Source of the DNA: Zunongwangia mangrovi
GTDB lineage: Bacteria > Bacteroidota > Bacteroidia > Flavobacteriales > Flavobacteriaceae
Reading direction: 5' to 3'
Assembly: GCF_900112105.1 (NCBI RefSeq)
Contig: NZ_FOKV01000008.1
Location: forward strand, 1 to 64,000
Length of the DNA stretch: 64,000 nt
Part shown: positions 8,234-18,600 of the stretch, in pieces
Position numbering within the stretch: the first letter of the stretch is position 1
How the letters are laid out: every line of letters starts with the position of its first letter
Made by a program: the position numbers and the translations under genes
The notes under the pieces: model-generated
Told to the model about the DNA's origin: nothing
Database searches by the model: none
What the model saw: the letters and a program-made list of their open reading frames with translations, nothing else

Positions 8234-9082
8234 ATGATGAAATTCGATAAAATCATACTTGTTTTTTTATGGAGTCTTTGTCTTGTATCCTGTGGTTCAA
8301 AAGAAGAAAAAACTAATAAGCAGGAACAATCTGAACCTGAATCACCCATAACGATTTATTTGATAGGAGATTCTACAATGGCCGATTATAGTGGAGATTA
8401 CGATGATAAAGATTATATGAAAACAAGATATCCTGTTATGGGCTGGGGACAGGTTTTTCAGCAATTCTTTATTAAGGATAGTTTACCTAAGCTAAGCGGA
8501 ATTATTAAAACAAATTCTGTAATCGTAGATGATCGCGCCAGAGGAGGTCGTTCTACCCGAACCTTTTTTCAGGAAGGAAGATGGCGAGCAGTTTATAAAG
8601 ATCTAAAAGAAAATGATATCGTTATTATGCAATTTGGGCATAATGATGGTTCTGAAAGTCATCCAGATCGTTATGTGAATATAGAAGGTTACAAAGAATT
8701 TTTAAGATTGTTTGTTAGCCAAACGTTTCAAAAAAATGCGCAGCCAATCATTTTAACTCCGGTTGCGAGAAATTATCCCTGGAAAGATGGTCATCTGGAA
8801 AATGTTCATGGAGAATATGACCAGGCTCCAAAAGATATAGCCCAGGAAATGGACGTTCCATTAATAGATCTGAATAAAATGTCTATGGACTTTTTTTCAG
8901 AAAAAGGAGAAGAATATGTTTCTGAAAATTACTTTATGAATTTACCGGCTGGTAAATATGAAGCCTATCCCGAGGGGCAAAATGATAATACACACTTTCA
9001 GCCGGAAGGAGCTAAAGCTGTCGCACAATTGGTTTTTAAGGGTTTAAAAGATTTATCCGATAGGTCAACTTCAGAAAAATAG
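8234..9082 (+). CDS. CE12 rhamnogalacturonan acetylesterase-type SGNH hydrolase, lipoprotein
   Basis: This family removes O-acetyl groups from pectin so that lyases and hydrolases can act. The SGNH blocks are all present: IGDSTMADY (nucleophile Ser47), RARGGRSTRTF (oxyanion Gly), QFGHNDGS (Asn) and NDNTHFQPEGA (Asp251 and His254). These arrangements match CE12 rather than general GDSL lipases. The N-terminus is a lipoprotein signal (SLCLVSCGS) followed by a charged linker. The 282-residue length is normal. The start ATGATG at 8234 leaves two adjacent starts; either gives the same mature protein. It sits 6 bases after GH43 in the operon. Confidence 0.88.
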   Translation: MMKFDKIILVFLWSLCLVSCGSKEEKTNKQEQSEPESPITIYLIGDSTMADYSGDYDDKDYMKTRYPVMGWGQVFQQFFIKDSLPKLSGIIKTNSVIVDDRARGGRSTRTFFQEGRWRAVYKDLKENDIVIMQFGHNDGSESHPDRYVNIEGYKEFLRLFVSQTFQKNAQPIILTPVARNYPWKDGHLENVHGEYDQAPKDIAQEMDVPLIDLNKMSMDFFSEKGEEYVSENYFMNLPAGKYEAYPEGQNDNTHFQPEGAKAVAQLVFKGLKDLSDRSTSEK

Positions 9083-9087
9083 CTTCA

Positions 9088-10983
9088 ATGAAAAATTATG
9101 TACTGACTTTTATTTTCTTTTTAATAGGGTTTACTTCAGTAAAAGCCCAAAAGGAAAAGCTGAATTTAAAGCCTTATTCGATTGAAACTACCTACGATCA
9201 TTTAAAAAAATATCATCCGTTTGTAACGCCTATTCAGGAGTTGTCTTCAGAAGATATTGAGTCTAAAAGGGAAGTTGTTTACAAAGAGACTTCAACTTCA
9301 GCATTAAAATTAGACGTTTTTTATCCAAAAAACTCTACCGGTGAAAAATACCCGGGAGTTTTGCTTATTCATGGTGGAGGATGGTTTTCAGGAATAAAAG
9401 AAAATCAGGCTGTAATGGCACAACATCTGGCAGAAGCGGGATATGTTGCGGTTGCGGCATCTTATCGATTGGGAGAGGAGGCTAAATATCCCGCAGCAAT
9501 TCTAGATTTAAAAGATGCCATTCGATGGATGAGAGAACACGCAGCCGAATTTAACCTGGATACTGAAAGACTAGCGACTTTGGGTGCATCTGCCGGAGCT
9601 CATTTGGCAATGCAGTTAGGAGTAACACCAGATTCAGAAGTTTATAATGAAGAAAATGAAGATTTTTCAACTAAAGTTCAGGCGATCGTAAATATAGACG
9701 GAGTTGCCTCTTTAGCACATCCCGAAGCTGAAAAAGGAGCTTTATTAGATGCCTGGTTGGGAGAAACTTTTAAGGATGATCCCGCACTTTGGAGAGAAGC
9801 TTCACCCTTGGAATATGTAGATACTACAAGTCCGCCAACTATTTTTATTAATAGTGCGCAACCAAGATTTCATGCCGGGCGAGATAGTTTTGTAGCACTT
9901 TTGGATACATATGGAATTTATAATGAGATTCATACAATCCCAAATTCTCCCCATTCATTTTGGTTGTTGCATCCCTGGTTTGAAGAAACTCTTAAGTACA
10001 CCTTAGATTTTTTAGATAAAAATCTGAAAGATAAGTATGCAGAACCTTACCGAAAAATAACAGTCGCTCAGGATGGAACTGGTGATTTTAAAAGCATTCA
10101 GGAAGCGGTAAATTCAGTTCGAGTTTTTGGTCCAGGCGAAGTACTTATCAAAATAAGCAACGGAGTTTATAAGGAGAAATTGGTGATTCCGGCGCATATA
10201 TCTAAACTCACTTTTGAAGGAGAAAGCAGGGAAAAAACGATGATACTTAATGATGATTATGCCAGTAAAATGAATCCCAAAACAGGCGAAGAATTCGGAA
10301 CATTTTCATCGTATACCGTATTGGTGAGAGGAGCCGATGTTCATTTTAAAAATCTAAGTATTAAAAACTCTTCCTGTAACCAGGGGCAGGCGGTTGCTTT
10401 GCATGTTGAAGGTGATCGTTTTGTAGCTCAAAATTGTAATATTTTGGGTTGCCAGGATACTTTGTATACAGCAACAGAGGGAGCGAGAGAATATTTTCAG
10501 GATTGTTATATCGAAGGTACGACCGACTTTATTTTTGGACAGGCCACGGTAGTTTTCAATTCATGTGAGATTAAAAGCCTGGCAGATTCGTACATCACGG
10601 CAGCTGCTACACCCAGAAACCAGGATTTTGGATATGTTTTTTACGATTGCAAACTAACTGCCAGTGATGATGTAAAGAAAGTTTTTCTGGGACGTCCCTG
10701 GCGTTCTTACGCGAAAACAGTTTTTATAGATACCCAAATGCAAGATCATATTACTGAAGAAGGATGGCATGCCTGGCCGGGAGATGATATGTTTCCGCAT
10801 AAAGAAAAAACCACTTTTTATGCTGAATTTAATAGTAGCGGCCCAGGAGCTTCGAAGGAAACTCGCGTGGATTGGTCGCATCAATTAGCTAAAAGGCAGG
10901 TTGAAAAGTATACGTATAAAAACATTTTTAGAGGTTGGATTCCATTGATGGGAAAACAGCTTAAAAAACTTTATAAAGAATAA
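9088..10983 (+). CDS. Bifunctional alpha/beta-hydrolase esterase and CE8 pectin methylesterase
   Basis: Two catalytic domains in one exported chain of 631 residues, with a signal peptide ending SVKAQ. Residues about 60-310 form an alpha/beta-hydrolase esterase with the oxyanion motif LLIHGGGWFSG, nucleophile elbow LGASAGAH (Ser168) and HSFWLLHPW near the catalytic His. Residues about 325-631 are a CE8 beta-helix pectinesterase: DGTGDFKSIQEAV, GQAVALHVEGDR, GCQDTLY (Asp457), EGTTDFIFGQ (Asp480) and LGRPWRSY. CE8 hydrolyses the methyl ester of homogalacturonan, releasing methanol; the esterase half is probably an acetyl esterase. Fusing both would strip acetyl and methyl groups together. The GH28 gene starts one base after the stop. 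Confidence 0.9.
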   Translation: MKNYVLTFIFFLIGFTSVKAQKEKLNLKPYSIETTYDHLKKYHPFVTPIQELSSEDIESKREVVYKETSTSALKLDVFYPKNSTGEKYPGVLLIHGGGWFSGIKENQAVMAQHLAEAGYVAVAASYRLGEEAKYPAAILDLKDAIRWMREHAAEFNLDTERLATLGASAGAHLAMQLGVTPDSEVYNEENEDFSTKVQAIVNIDGVASLAHPEAEKGALLDAWLGETFKDDPALWREASPLEYVDTTSPPTIFINSAQPRFHAGRDSFVALLDTYGIYNEIHTIPNSPHSFWLLHPWFEETLKYTLDFLDKNLKDKYAEPYRKITVAQDGTGDFKSIQEAVNSVRVFGPGEVLIKISNGVYKEKLVIPAHISKLTFEGESREKTMILNDDYASKMNPKTGEEFGTFSSYTVLVRGADVHFKNLSIKNSSCNQGQAVALHVEGDRFVAQNCNILGCQDTLYTATEGAREYFQDCYIEGTTDFIFGQATVVFNSCEIKSLADSYITAAATPRNQDFGYVFYDCKLTASDDVKKVFLGRPWRSYAKTVFIDTQMQDHITEEGWHAWPGDDMFPHKEKTTFYAEFNSSGPGASKETRVDWSHQLAKRQVEKYTYKNIFRGWIPLMGKQLKKLYKE

Positions 10984-10984
10984 T

Positions 10985-12643
10985 ATGAGAAATAAAGTCT
11001 TAGGTATTATTTCTATTTTTTTACTGAATTTATCTTTTGCATTCGCCCAGATCGATAACCAGGTTGAAGAAGAAATTTATGAAGGAGTTAATTTTCCCAT
11101 GAAGCATTGGGACACTCCTAACATTAAAAATCAGGATTTTCTAATAACCGATTTTGGAGGTTTAGGAGACGGAATTTTTAAAAACACTGTAGCATTTAAA
11201 CAAGCCATTTCCCAAGCTACAGAAGTTGGAGGTGGTAAAATCATTGTGCCAAGAGGAATTTGGTTAACAGGCCCAATTGAGTTAAAAAGCGGAATAAATC
11301 TTCATCTTGAAGCTGGAGCCGTTTTGTTATTCAGTAGAGATTTTGACGATTATCCTTTAATCGAAACCAGTTACGAAGGTTTAAATTCAGCACGATCTAC
11401 ATCGCCAATATTTGCTAATAATGCTGAAAATATAGCCATTACCGGTAGTGGTGTGATCGACGGAAATGGCCAGGCCTGGCGACCGGTTAAAAAATCTAAA
11501 ATGACCGATCATCAATGGCGAGATTTGATAAAATCAGGCGGAGTTTTATCTGAAAATAAATCGGTTTGGTATCCTTCAAAATCAGCTTTAAAAGGAAGCG
11601 AGTCAGATTTAAGCAGCTTTTCTTTAGAGGAACTTAAAGAAGTAAAAGCCTTTTTACGCCCCGTAATGGTAAGTCTTGTAAACTGTAAGAATATTTTGCT
11701 GGACGGCCCTACATTTCAAAATTCACCGGCATGGAATATTCATCCTTTAATGAGCGAAAATATTATTATTAGAAACCTTAATATTAGGAATCCATGGTAT
11801 GCGCAAAATGGCGATGGTCTAGATATCGAATCCTGTAAAAATGTGCTGGTTTATAATAATACCTTTGATGTTGGTGACGATGCGATTTGTGTAAAATCTG
11901 GGAAAGATAAAGATGGTCGTGATCGCGGTATCCCTACACAAAATGTGATTATAAAAAATAATACGGTTTATCATGGGCATGGCGGATTTGTGATTGGTAG
12001 TGAAATGTCTGGTGGTGTTAAAAATGTACATATTTCAGATTGTAATTTTATAGGAACCGATACCGGTTTGCGTTTTAAAAGTACTCGTGGCCGTGGTGGC
12101 GTGGTCGAGGATATTTATATTTCTAATATCAATATGACGGGAATTGCCACAGATGCCATACGTTTTAATTTATATTATGGCGGAAAGGCTCCAGATCTCT
12201 CAGATCTTACCAATATTAAGGAGGACGAGGATGATTATCCTGAAGTTTCTATAGAAACACCAGCTTTTAAGAATATTTATATGGATAATATTCAGGTTAT
12301 CGAAGCTGAATCTGCCGGATATTTTATGGGACTTCCTGAAATGAACCTGGAAAATATAAAGCTTGAAAATTCTAAAATTCAGGCTAAAAAAGGAATGCGA
12401 ATTATTAATGCAGACGGGATAACTTTTAACTCGGCTAAACTGATTACTGAAGAAATTCCAATTAAAATACATAATGTTAAAAATGTTGATTTTAGCGAGT
12501 TGTTTTTTGAATCTGATTTTGAAAAACCTATTCAAATTTCAGGATCAAAAACAGCTAAAATTGAGCTCAATTTTAATGAAGCTGGCAAAAGCTTCGACTT
12601 ACAGGAAGGCCTTCAGGAATCTCAGATCATAAAAATAAATTAA
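10985..12643 (+). CDS. GH28 polygalacturonase family enzyme, exported
   Basis: GH28 beta-helix enzymes hydrolyse alpha-1,4-galacturonan or rhamnogalacturonan with inversion. The four family motifs are present: QNGDGLDIES (NTD-like, catalytic Asp), VGDDAICVKSG (paired Asp), VYHGHGGFVIGSE (the His motif) and GLRFKSTRGRGG (the RIK-like substrate-binding motif). The signal peptide ends FAFAQ. The GSGVIDGNGQAWRP entry strand and long loops near residues 170-220 are typical of bacterial exo-acting members, and I would guess an exo-polygalacturonase. At 552 residues the length is within range. The next gene begins two bases after its stop, so the pair is certainly co-transcribed. Confidence 0.92.
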   Translation: MRNKVLGIISIFLLNLSFAFAQIDNQVEEEIYEGVNFPMKHWDTPNIKNQDFLITDFGGLGDGIFKNTVAFKQAISQATEVGGGKIIVPRGIWLTGPIELKSGINLHLEAGAVLLFSRDFDDYPLIETSYEGLNSARSTSPIFANNAENIAITGSGVIDGNGQAWRPVKKSKMTDHQWRDLIKSGGVLSENKSVWYPSKSALKGSESDLSSFSLEELKEVKAFLRPVMVSLVNCKNILLDGPTFQNSPAWNIHPLMSENIIIRNLNIRNPWYAQNGDGLDIESCKNVLVYNNTFDVGDDAICVKSGKDKDGRDRGIPTQNVIIKNNTVYHGHGGFVIGSEMSGGVKNVHISDCNFIGTDTGLRFKSTRGRGGVVEDIYISNINMTGIATDAIRFNLYYGGKAPDLSDLTNIKEDEDDYPEVSIETPAFKNIYMDNIQVIEAESAGYFMGLPEMNLENIKLENSKIQAKKGMRIINADGITFNSAKLITEEIPIKIHNVKNVDFSELFFESDFEKPIQISGSKTAKIELNFNEAGKSFDLQEGLQESQIIKIN

Positions 12644-12644
12644 G

Positions 12645-15251
12645 ATGCTTAAAAAAGTAACCTACATTTTGCTGTTTGTACCATCGCTGATTTTTGCACA
12701 GTACCCTTTTCAGGATTCAAATTTATCTACTGAAGATAGAGTGGAAGATTTAATAGGACGATTAAGTACAGACGAAAAGATCGATCAATTAATGAACGAT
12801 GCTCCTGCAATAGAACGATTGGGAATCCCTAAGTACAACTGGTGGAATGAAAGTTTACACGGAGTGGCACGCGCTGGATACGCCACGGTTTTCCCGCAAT
12901 CGATAAGTATTGCTGCCTCCTGGAATAGAGATTTGGTTTATGATGTAGCCACTGCTATCTCTGATGAAGCAAGGGCAAAATACCACGAATATCAGCGAAG
13001 AGATCAGCATGATATTTATCAGGGATTAACCATGTGGTCTCCAAACATTAATATTTTTAGAGATCCAAGATGGGGAAGAGGTCACGAAACTTATGGCGAA
13101 GATCCTTTTCTTACTGGCCAGTTGGGGATGAATTATGTAAAAGGTCTACAAGGAGATAATGACAAATATTTCAAAGTAGTGGCCACAGCAAAACATTATG
13201 CCGTGCATAGCGGTCCTGAAGTTTCCAGGCATGTGTTTGATGCAAATCCTAGTCAGCGAGATTTATGGGAAACCTATTTGCCGGCATTTAGAACTTTGGT
13301 GAAAGAAGGCAATGTTCAATCGGTAATGACAGCCTATAACCGAATTTGGGGAGAACCGGCCAGTTCTAATACCTATCTATTTAAAGTTTTACGGGATTAT
13401 TGGGGGTTTGATGGTTACGTAGTTTCAGATTGTGGGGCAATAAATGATATTTGGGAAGATCATAAAGCCAGTAAAAATGCAACTACAGCTTCAGCATTAG
13501 CATTAGAAAAAGGAACCGATCTAAATTGTGGCGATACCTATAAAGCTTTAAAGCAGGCCGTAAAAGAAGAGGAAATTTCCGAAGAAAAAATCGATATCGC
13601 ATTAAGAAGGTTATTCACTGCACGTTTCAAATTAGGAATGTTTGATAATAATACCGAAGTGCCTTACGCACAGATTCCTTATGCTCAGGTAAATAATTCA
13701 ACTCACCAGGCACTCGCCAGAAAAGCGGCAAGAGAAAGTGTGGTTTTATTAAAAAATGAGAATCAAATATTACCAATTTCAAAAGATATTAATAGGGTGG
13801 CTGTTATTGGACCAAACGCCGATAATGTTCAGTCGCTGTGGGGAAATTATAACGGAACGCCTAAAAATGCGGTGACCATTTTACAAGGGATCAAAAATAA
13901 ATTATCTCCTGAAGTTGAGATTCTTTACGAAGAAGGCACACCAATTGCCAGTGAAATCCCCAGTATGTCTACGATCCCTTCCATTTACTTTGAAAATAGT
14001 GAAGGGAAGCAGGGTTTAGATGCCTTTTATTACGATAATAAAGATTGGGAAGGAGAAGCATTGTTTTCAAGAATCGATGATAATATCGATTTTATTTGGG
14101 ATATCAATCCGCCCGATCCTCGTTTAGCATTGCAAAATTATAGCGTGAAATGGGAAGGTTTTATAAAAGTTCCTGACAGCGGAACTTATTACTTTAGCGA
14201 TTGGGGAAAACCTTATTTAGATTTTAAAATAGGCGACACGATTGGAGGCGGAAAACATAAACATCATCCATCCTTGAACCCAAAAGAAATAAAACTTCAA
14301 GCTGGAAAAAAGTATCCTATCACAGTAAGATATAGCAATTTATATGGAAATGCTGAAGCAAGTATGAAATGGAGCAGACCAAACAGCAGTTCTAAAGCCA
14401 ATGCCATTAAAATAGCTGAGCAATCTGATATTGTAGTATTAGCTTTAGGTTTAAATGAACGTCTTGAAGGTGAAGAAATGAGCGTTGAGGTTGAAGGTTT
14501 TTCCCGCGGAGATCGTACAAGCTTAGATTTGCCAAAAAATCAGGTGGATTTAATGAAAGCTATTGTGGCAACAGGTAAACCCGTAGTTCTGGTGTTAATT
14601 AACGGTAGTGCTTTATCTATTAATTATGCTAAAGAAAATATAGGCGGAATCCTAACTGCAGGATATCCCGGGGAGCAAGGAGGTAACGCTGTTGCCGATG
14701 TTTTATTTGGTGATTATAATCCGGCTGGCAGATTACCAGTAACCTATTATAAATCTACCGATCAATTACCAGATTTTGAAGATTATGATATGGAGGGCAG
14801 AACTTACAGATATTTTGAAGATGAACCTTTATACAATTTCGGACATGGTTTAAGCTATACTCGCTTTAAATATTCAGATCTTAAAATAACCAATATTGAT
14901 ATACAGAAGGAACTAACTTTTTCAGTAAAGGTTACGAACACGGGAGATTATAATGGTGACGAGGTGCTTCAGTTATATTTTAAAGATGAAAAAGCAAGTA
15001 CGCCAAGACCAATAGTTCAGTTGGCAGCTTTTAAACGTATTCATCTTAAAAAAGGAGAAAGTAAAGAGGTGAATCTAAGTGTGAACCCAAGACAATTGGC
15101 GATGATCAATGCTAACGATGAATTGGTAATAGAACCAGGCTGGTTTAGTATCTACGTTGGAGGAAAATTACCCGAAATTGGAAAAAATTTAGATGAATTT
15201 TTAAAGGATCGATTTAGGATTAAAGGAAAGGAGGTTAACTTTGATTATTGA
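12645..15251 (+). CDS. GH3 beta-glycosidase with inserted PA14 domain, exported
   Basis: An exo-acting retaining beta-glycosidase, probably beta-xylosidase or beta-glucosidase. Order of domains: signal peptide ending LIFAQ; GH3 barrel with NWWNESLHGVAR and nucleophile Asp262 in YVVSDCGAINDI; first part of the alpha/beta sandwich; a PA14 domain at about residues 455-575 (GLDAFYYDN, WEGFIKVPDSGTYYF); remainder of the sandwich with LGLNERLEGEEM, probably carrying the acid/base Glu; and a C-terminal fibronectin-like domain. PA14 insertions at this place are known in GH3 and narrow the active site. Xylose on xylogalacturonan would fit with the GH43 in this operon. It is the last gene before a 366-base gap. 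Confidence 0.9.
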   Translation: MLKKVTYILLFVPSLIFAQYPFQDSNLSTEDRVEDLIGRLSTDEKIDQLMNDAPAIERLGIPKYNWWNESLHGVARAGYATVFPQSISIAASWNRDLVYDVATAISDEARAKYHEYQRRDQHDIYQGLTMWSPNINIFRDPRWGRGHETYGEDPFLTGQLGMNYVKGLQGDNDKYFKVVATAKHYAVHSGPEVSRHVFDANPSQRDLWETYLPAFRTLVKEGNVQSVMTAYNRIWGEPASSNTYLFKVLRDYWGFDGYVVSDCGAINDIWEDHKASKNATTASALALEKGTDLNCGDTYKALKQAVKEEEISEEKIDIALRRLFTARFKLGMFDNNTEVPYAQIPYAQVNNSTHQALARKAARESVVLLKNENQILPISKDINRVAVIGPNADNVQSLWGNYNGTPKNAVTILQGIKNKLSPEVEILYEEGTPIASEIPSMSTIPSIYFENSEGKQGLDAFYYDNKDWEGEALFSRIDDNIDFIWDINPPDPRLALQNYSVKWEGFIKVPDSGTYYFSDWGKPYLDFKIGDTIGGGKHKHHPSLNPKEIKLQAGKKYPITVRYSNLYGNAEASMKWSRPNSSSKANAIKIAEQSDIVVLALGLNERLEGEEMSVEVEGFSRGDRTSLDLPKNQVDLMKAIVATGKPVVLVLINGSALSINYAKENIGGILTAGYPGEQGGNAVADVLFGDYNPAGRLPVTYYKSTDQLPDFEDYDMEGRTYRYFEDEPLYNFGHGLSYTRFKYSDLKITNIDIQKELTFSVKVTNTGDYNGDEVLQLYFKDEKASTPRPIVQLAAFKRIHLKKGESKEVNLSVNPRQLAMINANDELVIEPGWFSIYVGGKLPEIGKNLDEFLKDRFRIKGKEVNFDY

Positions 15252-15471
15252 TCAATAATTCATCTTGATTTTTCTTGAACATAGTTATTAAATGGGATAC
15301 AGAGGAAGATGAAATTTACCCCATAAGGTGAGAATACTCTAAATTTTAAATAATTAGGAACAAGGTTGATATCCAGACCTTAATTTGTAGCTAAAACGTA
15401 TATCTATATTTATTAAATTATTAGTGTGTAATCTACATTTAAATTAATTTGATAAAATTTAAGCTTATTAT

Positions 15472-15502
15472 TTGATAATTAACTATCTATTGTGTAAACT
15501 TG
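15472..15502 (+). promoter_or_regulatory. Predicted promoter P2 driving susCD of the pectin locus
   Basis: TTG (15472-15474), 20 bases, TAAACTTG (15495-15502). Flanking bases TATTTGATAAT and CTTGTAGTC are identical to those of P1, with the same spacing. The expected transcript start is just after 15506, giving a leader of about 110 bases. Confidence 0.65.
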
Positions 15503-15589
15503 TAGTCGAATTAACTATCCTATAACAATTTAAGCGAAAACGATATAGTTTGAACTATAAAAGGAATCAGAAAAAATTTTAAACTAATG

Positions 15590-15603
15590 TGTAATCGATT
15601 GCA
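15590..15603. promoter_or_regulatory. Predicted operator 2 of the pectin locus
   Basis: TGTAATCGATTGCA, identical over all 14 bases to the site at 5308-5321. It ends 14 bases before the susC ATG and lies about 85 bases downstream of the P2 -7 box. The position suggests a roadblock-type or post-initiation control, or a second promoter that I do not recognise. Confidence 0.6.
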
Positions 15604-15617
15604 AAAAGAATTTACTT

Positions 15618-18600
15618 ATGAAATACAACTACCATAAGATGAAAAATTCCTATCTGAAATTTGCAAAATTGAGACCTGAAAAAAAGGGTGTTTTAAGTTT
15701 TGTAATTTTTATTTTATTTGCTTTTACTGGCTATTCTCAGGAAATTACGGGAACAGTAAAAGATGTTAAGACCGGCGAGCCTTTAATGGGTGTTAGTGTT
15801 TTAGAAAAGGGCACTCAAAATGGTGCGGTAACAGATTTTGATGGTAACTATAGTATTACTGTTTCCAGTACAGATGCGATATTGGTATTTTCTTATATAG
15901 GTTTTAAAACACTAGAGCGCTCTTTAGATGGAGCAACTACTTTAGATGTTTCTATGGAAGAAGATTTAAACCAACTCGGGGAAGTGGTTATTGTAGATTA
16001 CGGTTATGGAAACGTAAAGAAAGAAGATATGACGGGTTCTGTAGCAACAATGTCTAGCGAGGAGTTTGCTAAAATTCCCGTTTCTAGCGCCGCAGAGGCG
16101 TTGGCAGGTAGACTTCCCGGGGTAAACGTGCAAACTGCAGATGGTGAGCCCGGCGCTGCAATTAATATTAGAGTTCGTGGTGGTGGATCTATTACCCAGG
16201 ATAACTCTCCATTATACGTGGTAGATGGATTTATCGTTGGTGGAATAAACGATATACCACCTAACGATATCGAAACGATAAACGTATTAAAGGATGCCGC
16301 AGCAACTGCTATTTATGGGGCACAGGCTGCCAATGGAGTAGTTGTGGTTACTACAAAAAGTCCTGTAGTGGGAAGGGTTTCTATAGATTATAATAACTTC
16401 TTTCAATTTAATTATCTGCCTAAAGATAGAAAGTATGAAGTTTTATCTCCTTACGAATACGTTTTCGCTAATTACGAATATGCCAAATTAAGGTCTGAAG
16501 CAGATGTGAGAAATTACGAAAGATATTTTGGTGTTTACGATGATATAGATCTTTATCGCTCGATGAATGGGACCGACTGGCAGGACGAATTATTTGGTGA
16601 TGCGAAGGTTTCCCAATTTCATAATTTAACAGTAAGTGGAGGTACTCAGGAGACAAAAGTACGTCTAAGCGTTAGTAATAATAATGATGAAGGATTACTT
16701 TTAGGATCAGGATACGAAAGGACTGCGATTAACTTTAAATTAAATCAGCAATTAGTTGAAGATAAATTAGACCTGGATGTATCAGCACGTATCACTGATA
16801 CCGAAACTGATGGTGCCGGAACCTCTAGAAATGCACAAATAGGAATTAAAGAAGCGGTACAAACACGTCCTGTAAATGGATTAGCAGACGAGTTGGATAT
16901 CGATCTTAATCAGCTAGGATCTGATAATGATTTTCAACAGTTTTTACTAAGTCTTATAAGTCCGGTTGAATTATCAGAACAGGATTGGAGAAAAAGAACA
17001 GAAAACGATTATGTTTTAAACGCTGCGTTAAATTGGAATATTCTTGATAATCTTAGCTTTAAAACTACTTATACAAGATCTAAGGATTACAGAGAAGAAT
17101 TACGCTTCTACGGTCCTTTAACTGGAGAGTCTTTTAATAACGGAGGTAGCTTGCCTTTGGGATATAAAGATAATCGAGAAAGTTATTCATACAGATGGTT
17201 AAATACATTGAATTTTAAATACAATGAATTAGAAAACCATAGTTTCGATTTACTTTTAGGTCACGAGGTTTATTCTAGTGGAGGAGACCAGTCATTCATT
17301 AGAGCTGAAGATTTTAGACTTTCCATCACTCCAGAAGAACTTTTTGCTAATATGGCCTTTGGTAGAGTAGATAATCAATATACAAGAGAGTTTACAGAGA
17401 GTAACAGGCTTTCTTTCTTTGGTAGGTTAGATTATCAGTTTATGGGTAAATATTTAGCGACTGTTACGGTAAGAGCAGATGAATCCAGTAAATTTTCAAA
17501 AGAAAATCGCGTAGGAGTATTTCCTGCAGTAGCGTTGGCCTGGAAGATCGATAAAGAAGAATGGTTACAGGATTCTGAAGCGATTAATTCATTAAAATTG
17601 AGACTTAGTTACGGGCAAACCGGTAATGACAGAATTGATAATACAGCTACTCAGTTTTTATTTAGTGCGACAACCAATCGAGGTCCTGGTTTTGGAAATA
17701 TGGATAATGTATATTACACTCCAAGTAGCGATGTATTATATAATCCAGATCTGGTTTGGGAAACTACTATAAATAGAAACTTAGGTTTAGATTTCGGACT
17801 TTTTGGAAACAGGGTAAATGGTAGTTTAGATGTGTATTATAATACTACTAAAGATCTGTTACTTAGATCTGCAATCCCTAACAATACAGGATTCTCAGAG
17901 CAATGGAATAATATAGGTAGCACATCTAATCGCGGGGTAGAATTAGGCTTTAATGCCTATATCGTGGAGAATGAAAACTTCAACTTTTCAACAACATTCA
18001 ACTTTGGGTTAAACAGAGCTAAGATTGAAGAGTTAGATGGTACAGATGAACGCTTTTTTAGATCGAATTGGGCAAGTACAGATCTAAATAATATTAACGA
18101 TTATTATCTAAAATTGGGTGGAACTATTGGAGATATCTACGGTTATGTTACTGACGGTTATTATACTGTAGATGATTTTGAAAGCTACGACGAGGTTGCC
18201 GAGGAATACATCTTAAGAGAGGGAGTGCCGGCTTCTGGTGCTGTGGTAGGAAATTCAGATATCCGCCCTGGTTTCCTTAAACTGAAAGATATAAATGGTG
18301 ATGGAGTAATCAATGCAGATGATCGTCAAGTGATAGGAAACACATTACCCAAGTTTCAGGGAGGTTTAGGATTCAACGCGAGTTGGAAAGGCTTTGATGC
18401 TTCGATCTTCTTTAACTTTCAGTATGGAAACGATGTTTACAACACAGGGAAAATTCAATTTAACCAGTTTCGTCGTGTAACTTATGGTAACTTATTGCAA
18501 ACTATGAGTACAGATAATCGTTACACCTATATAGATGCAAGTGGAGATATAACCGGTACACCGGGTGAAATCGTTACAGATTTAGATCAATTGGCAGCGA

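Larger units (their letters stand above)
15252..15617. other. 366-base regulatory region before susC
   Basis: No gene and no clear terminator after GH3, so read-through from the first block into susC is possible. The right half carries promoter P2 and the second operator. A short stretch GCGAAAACGATATAG in the leader resembles, in reverse, the ATATCG/TATCG element of the first leader, but only loosely. Confidence 0.55.
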
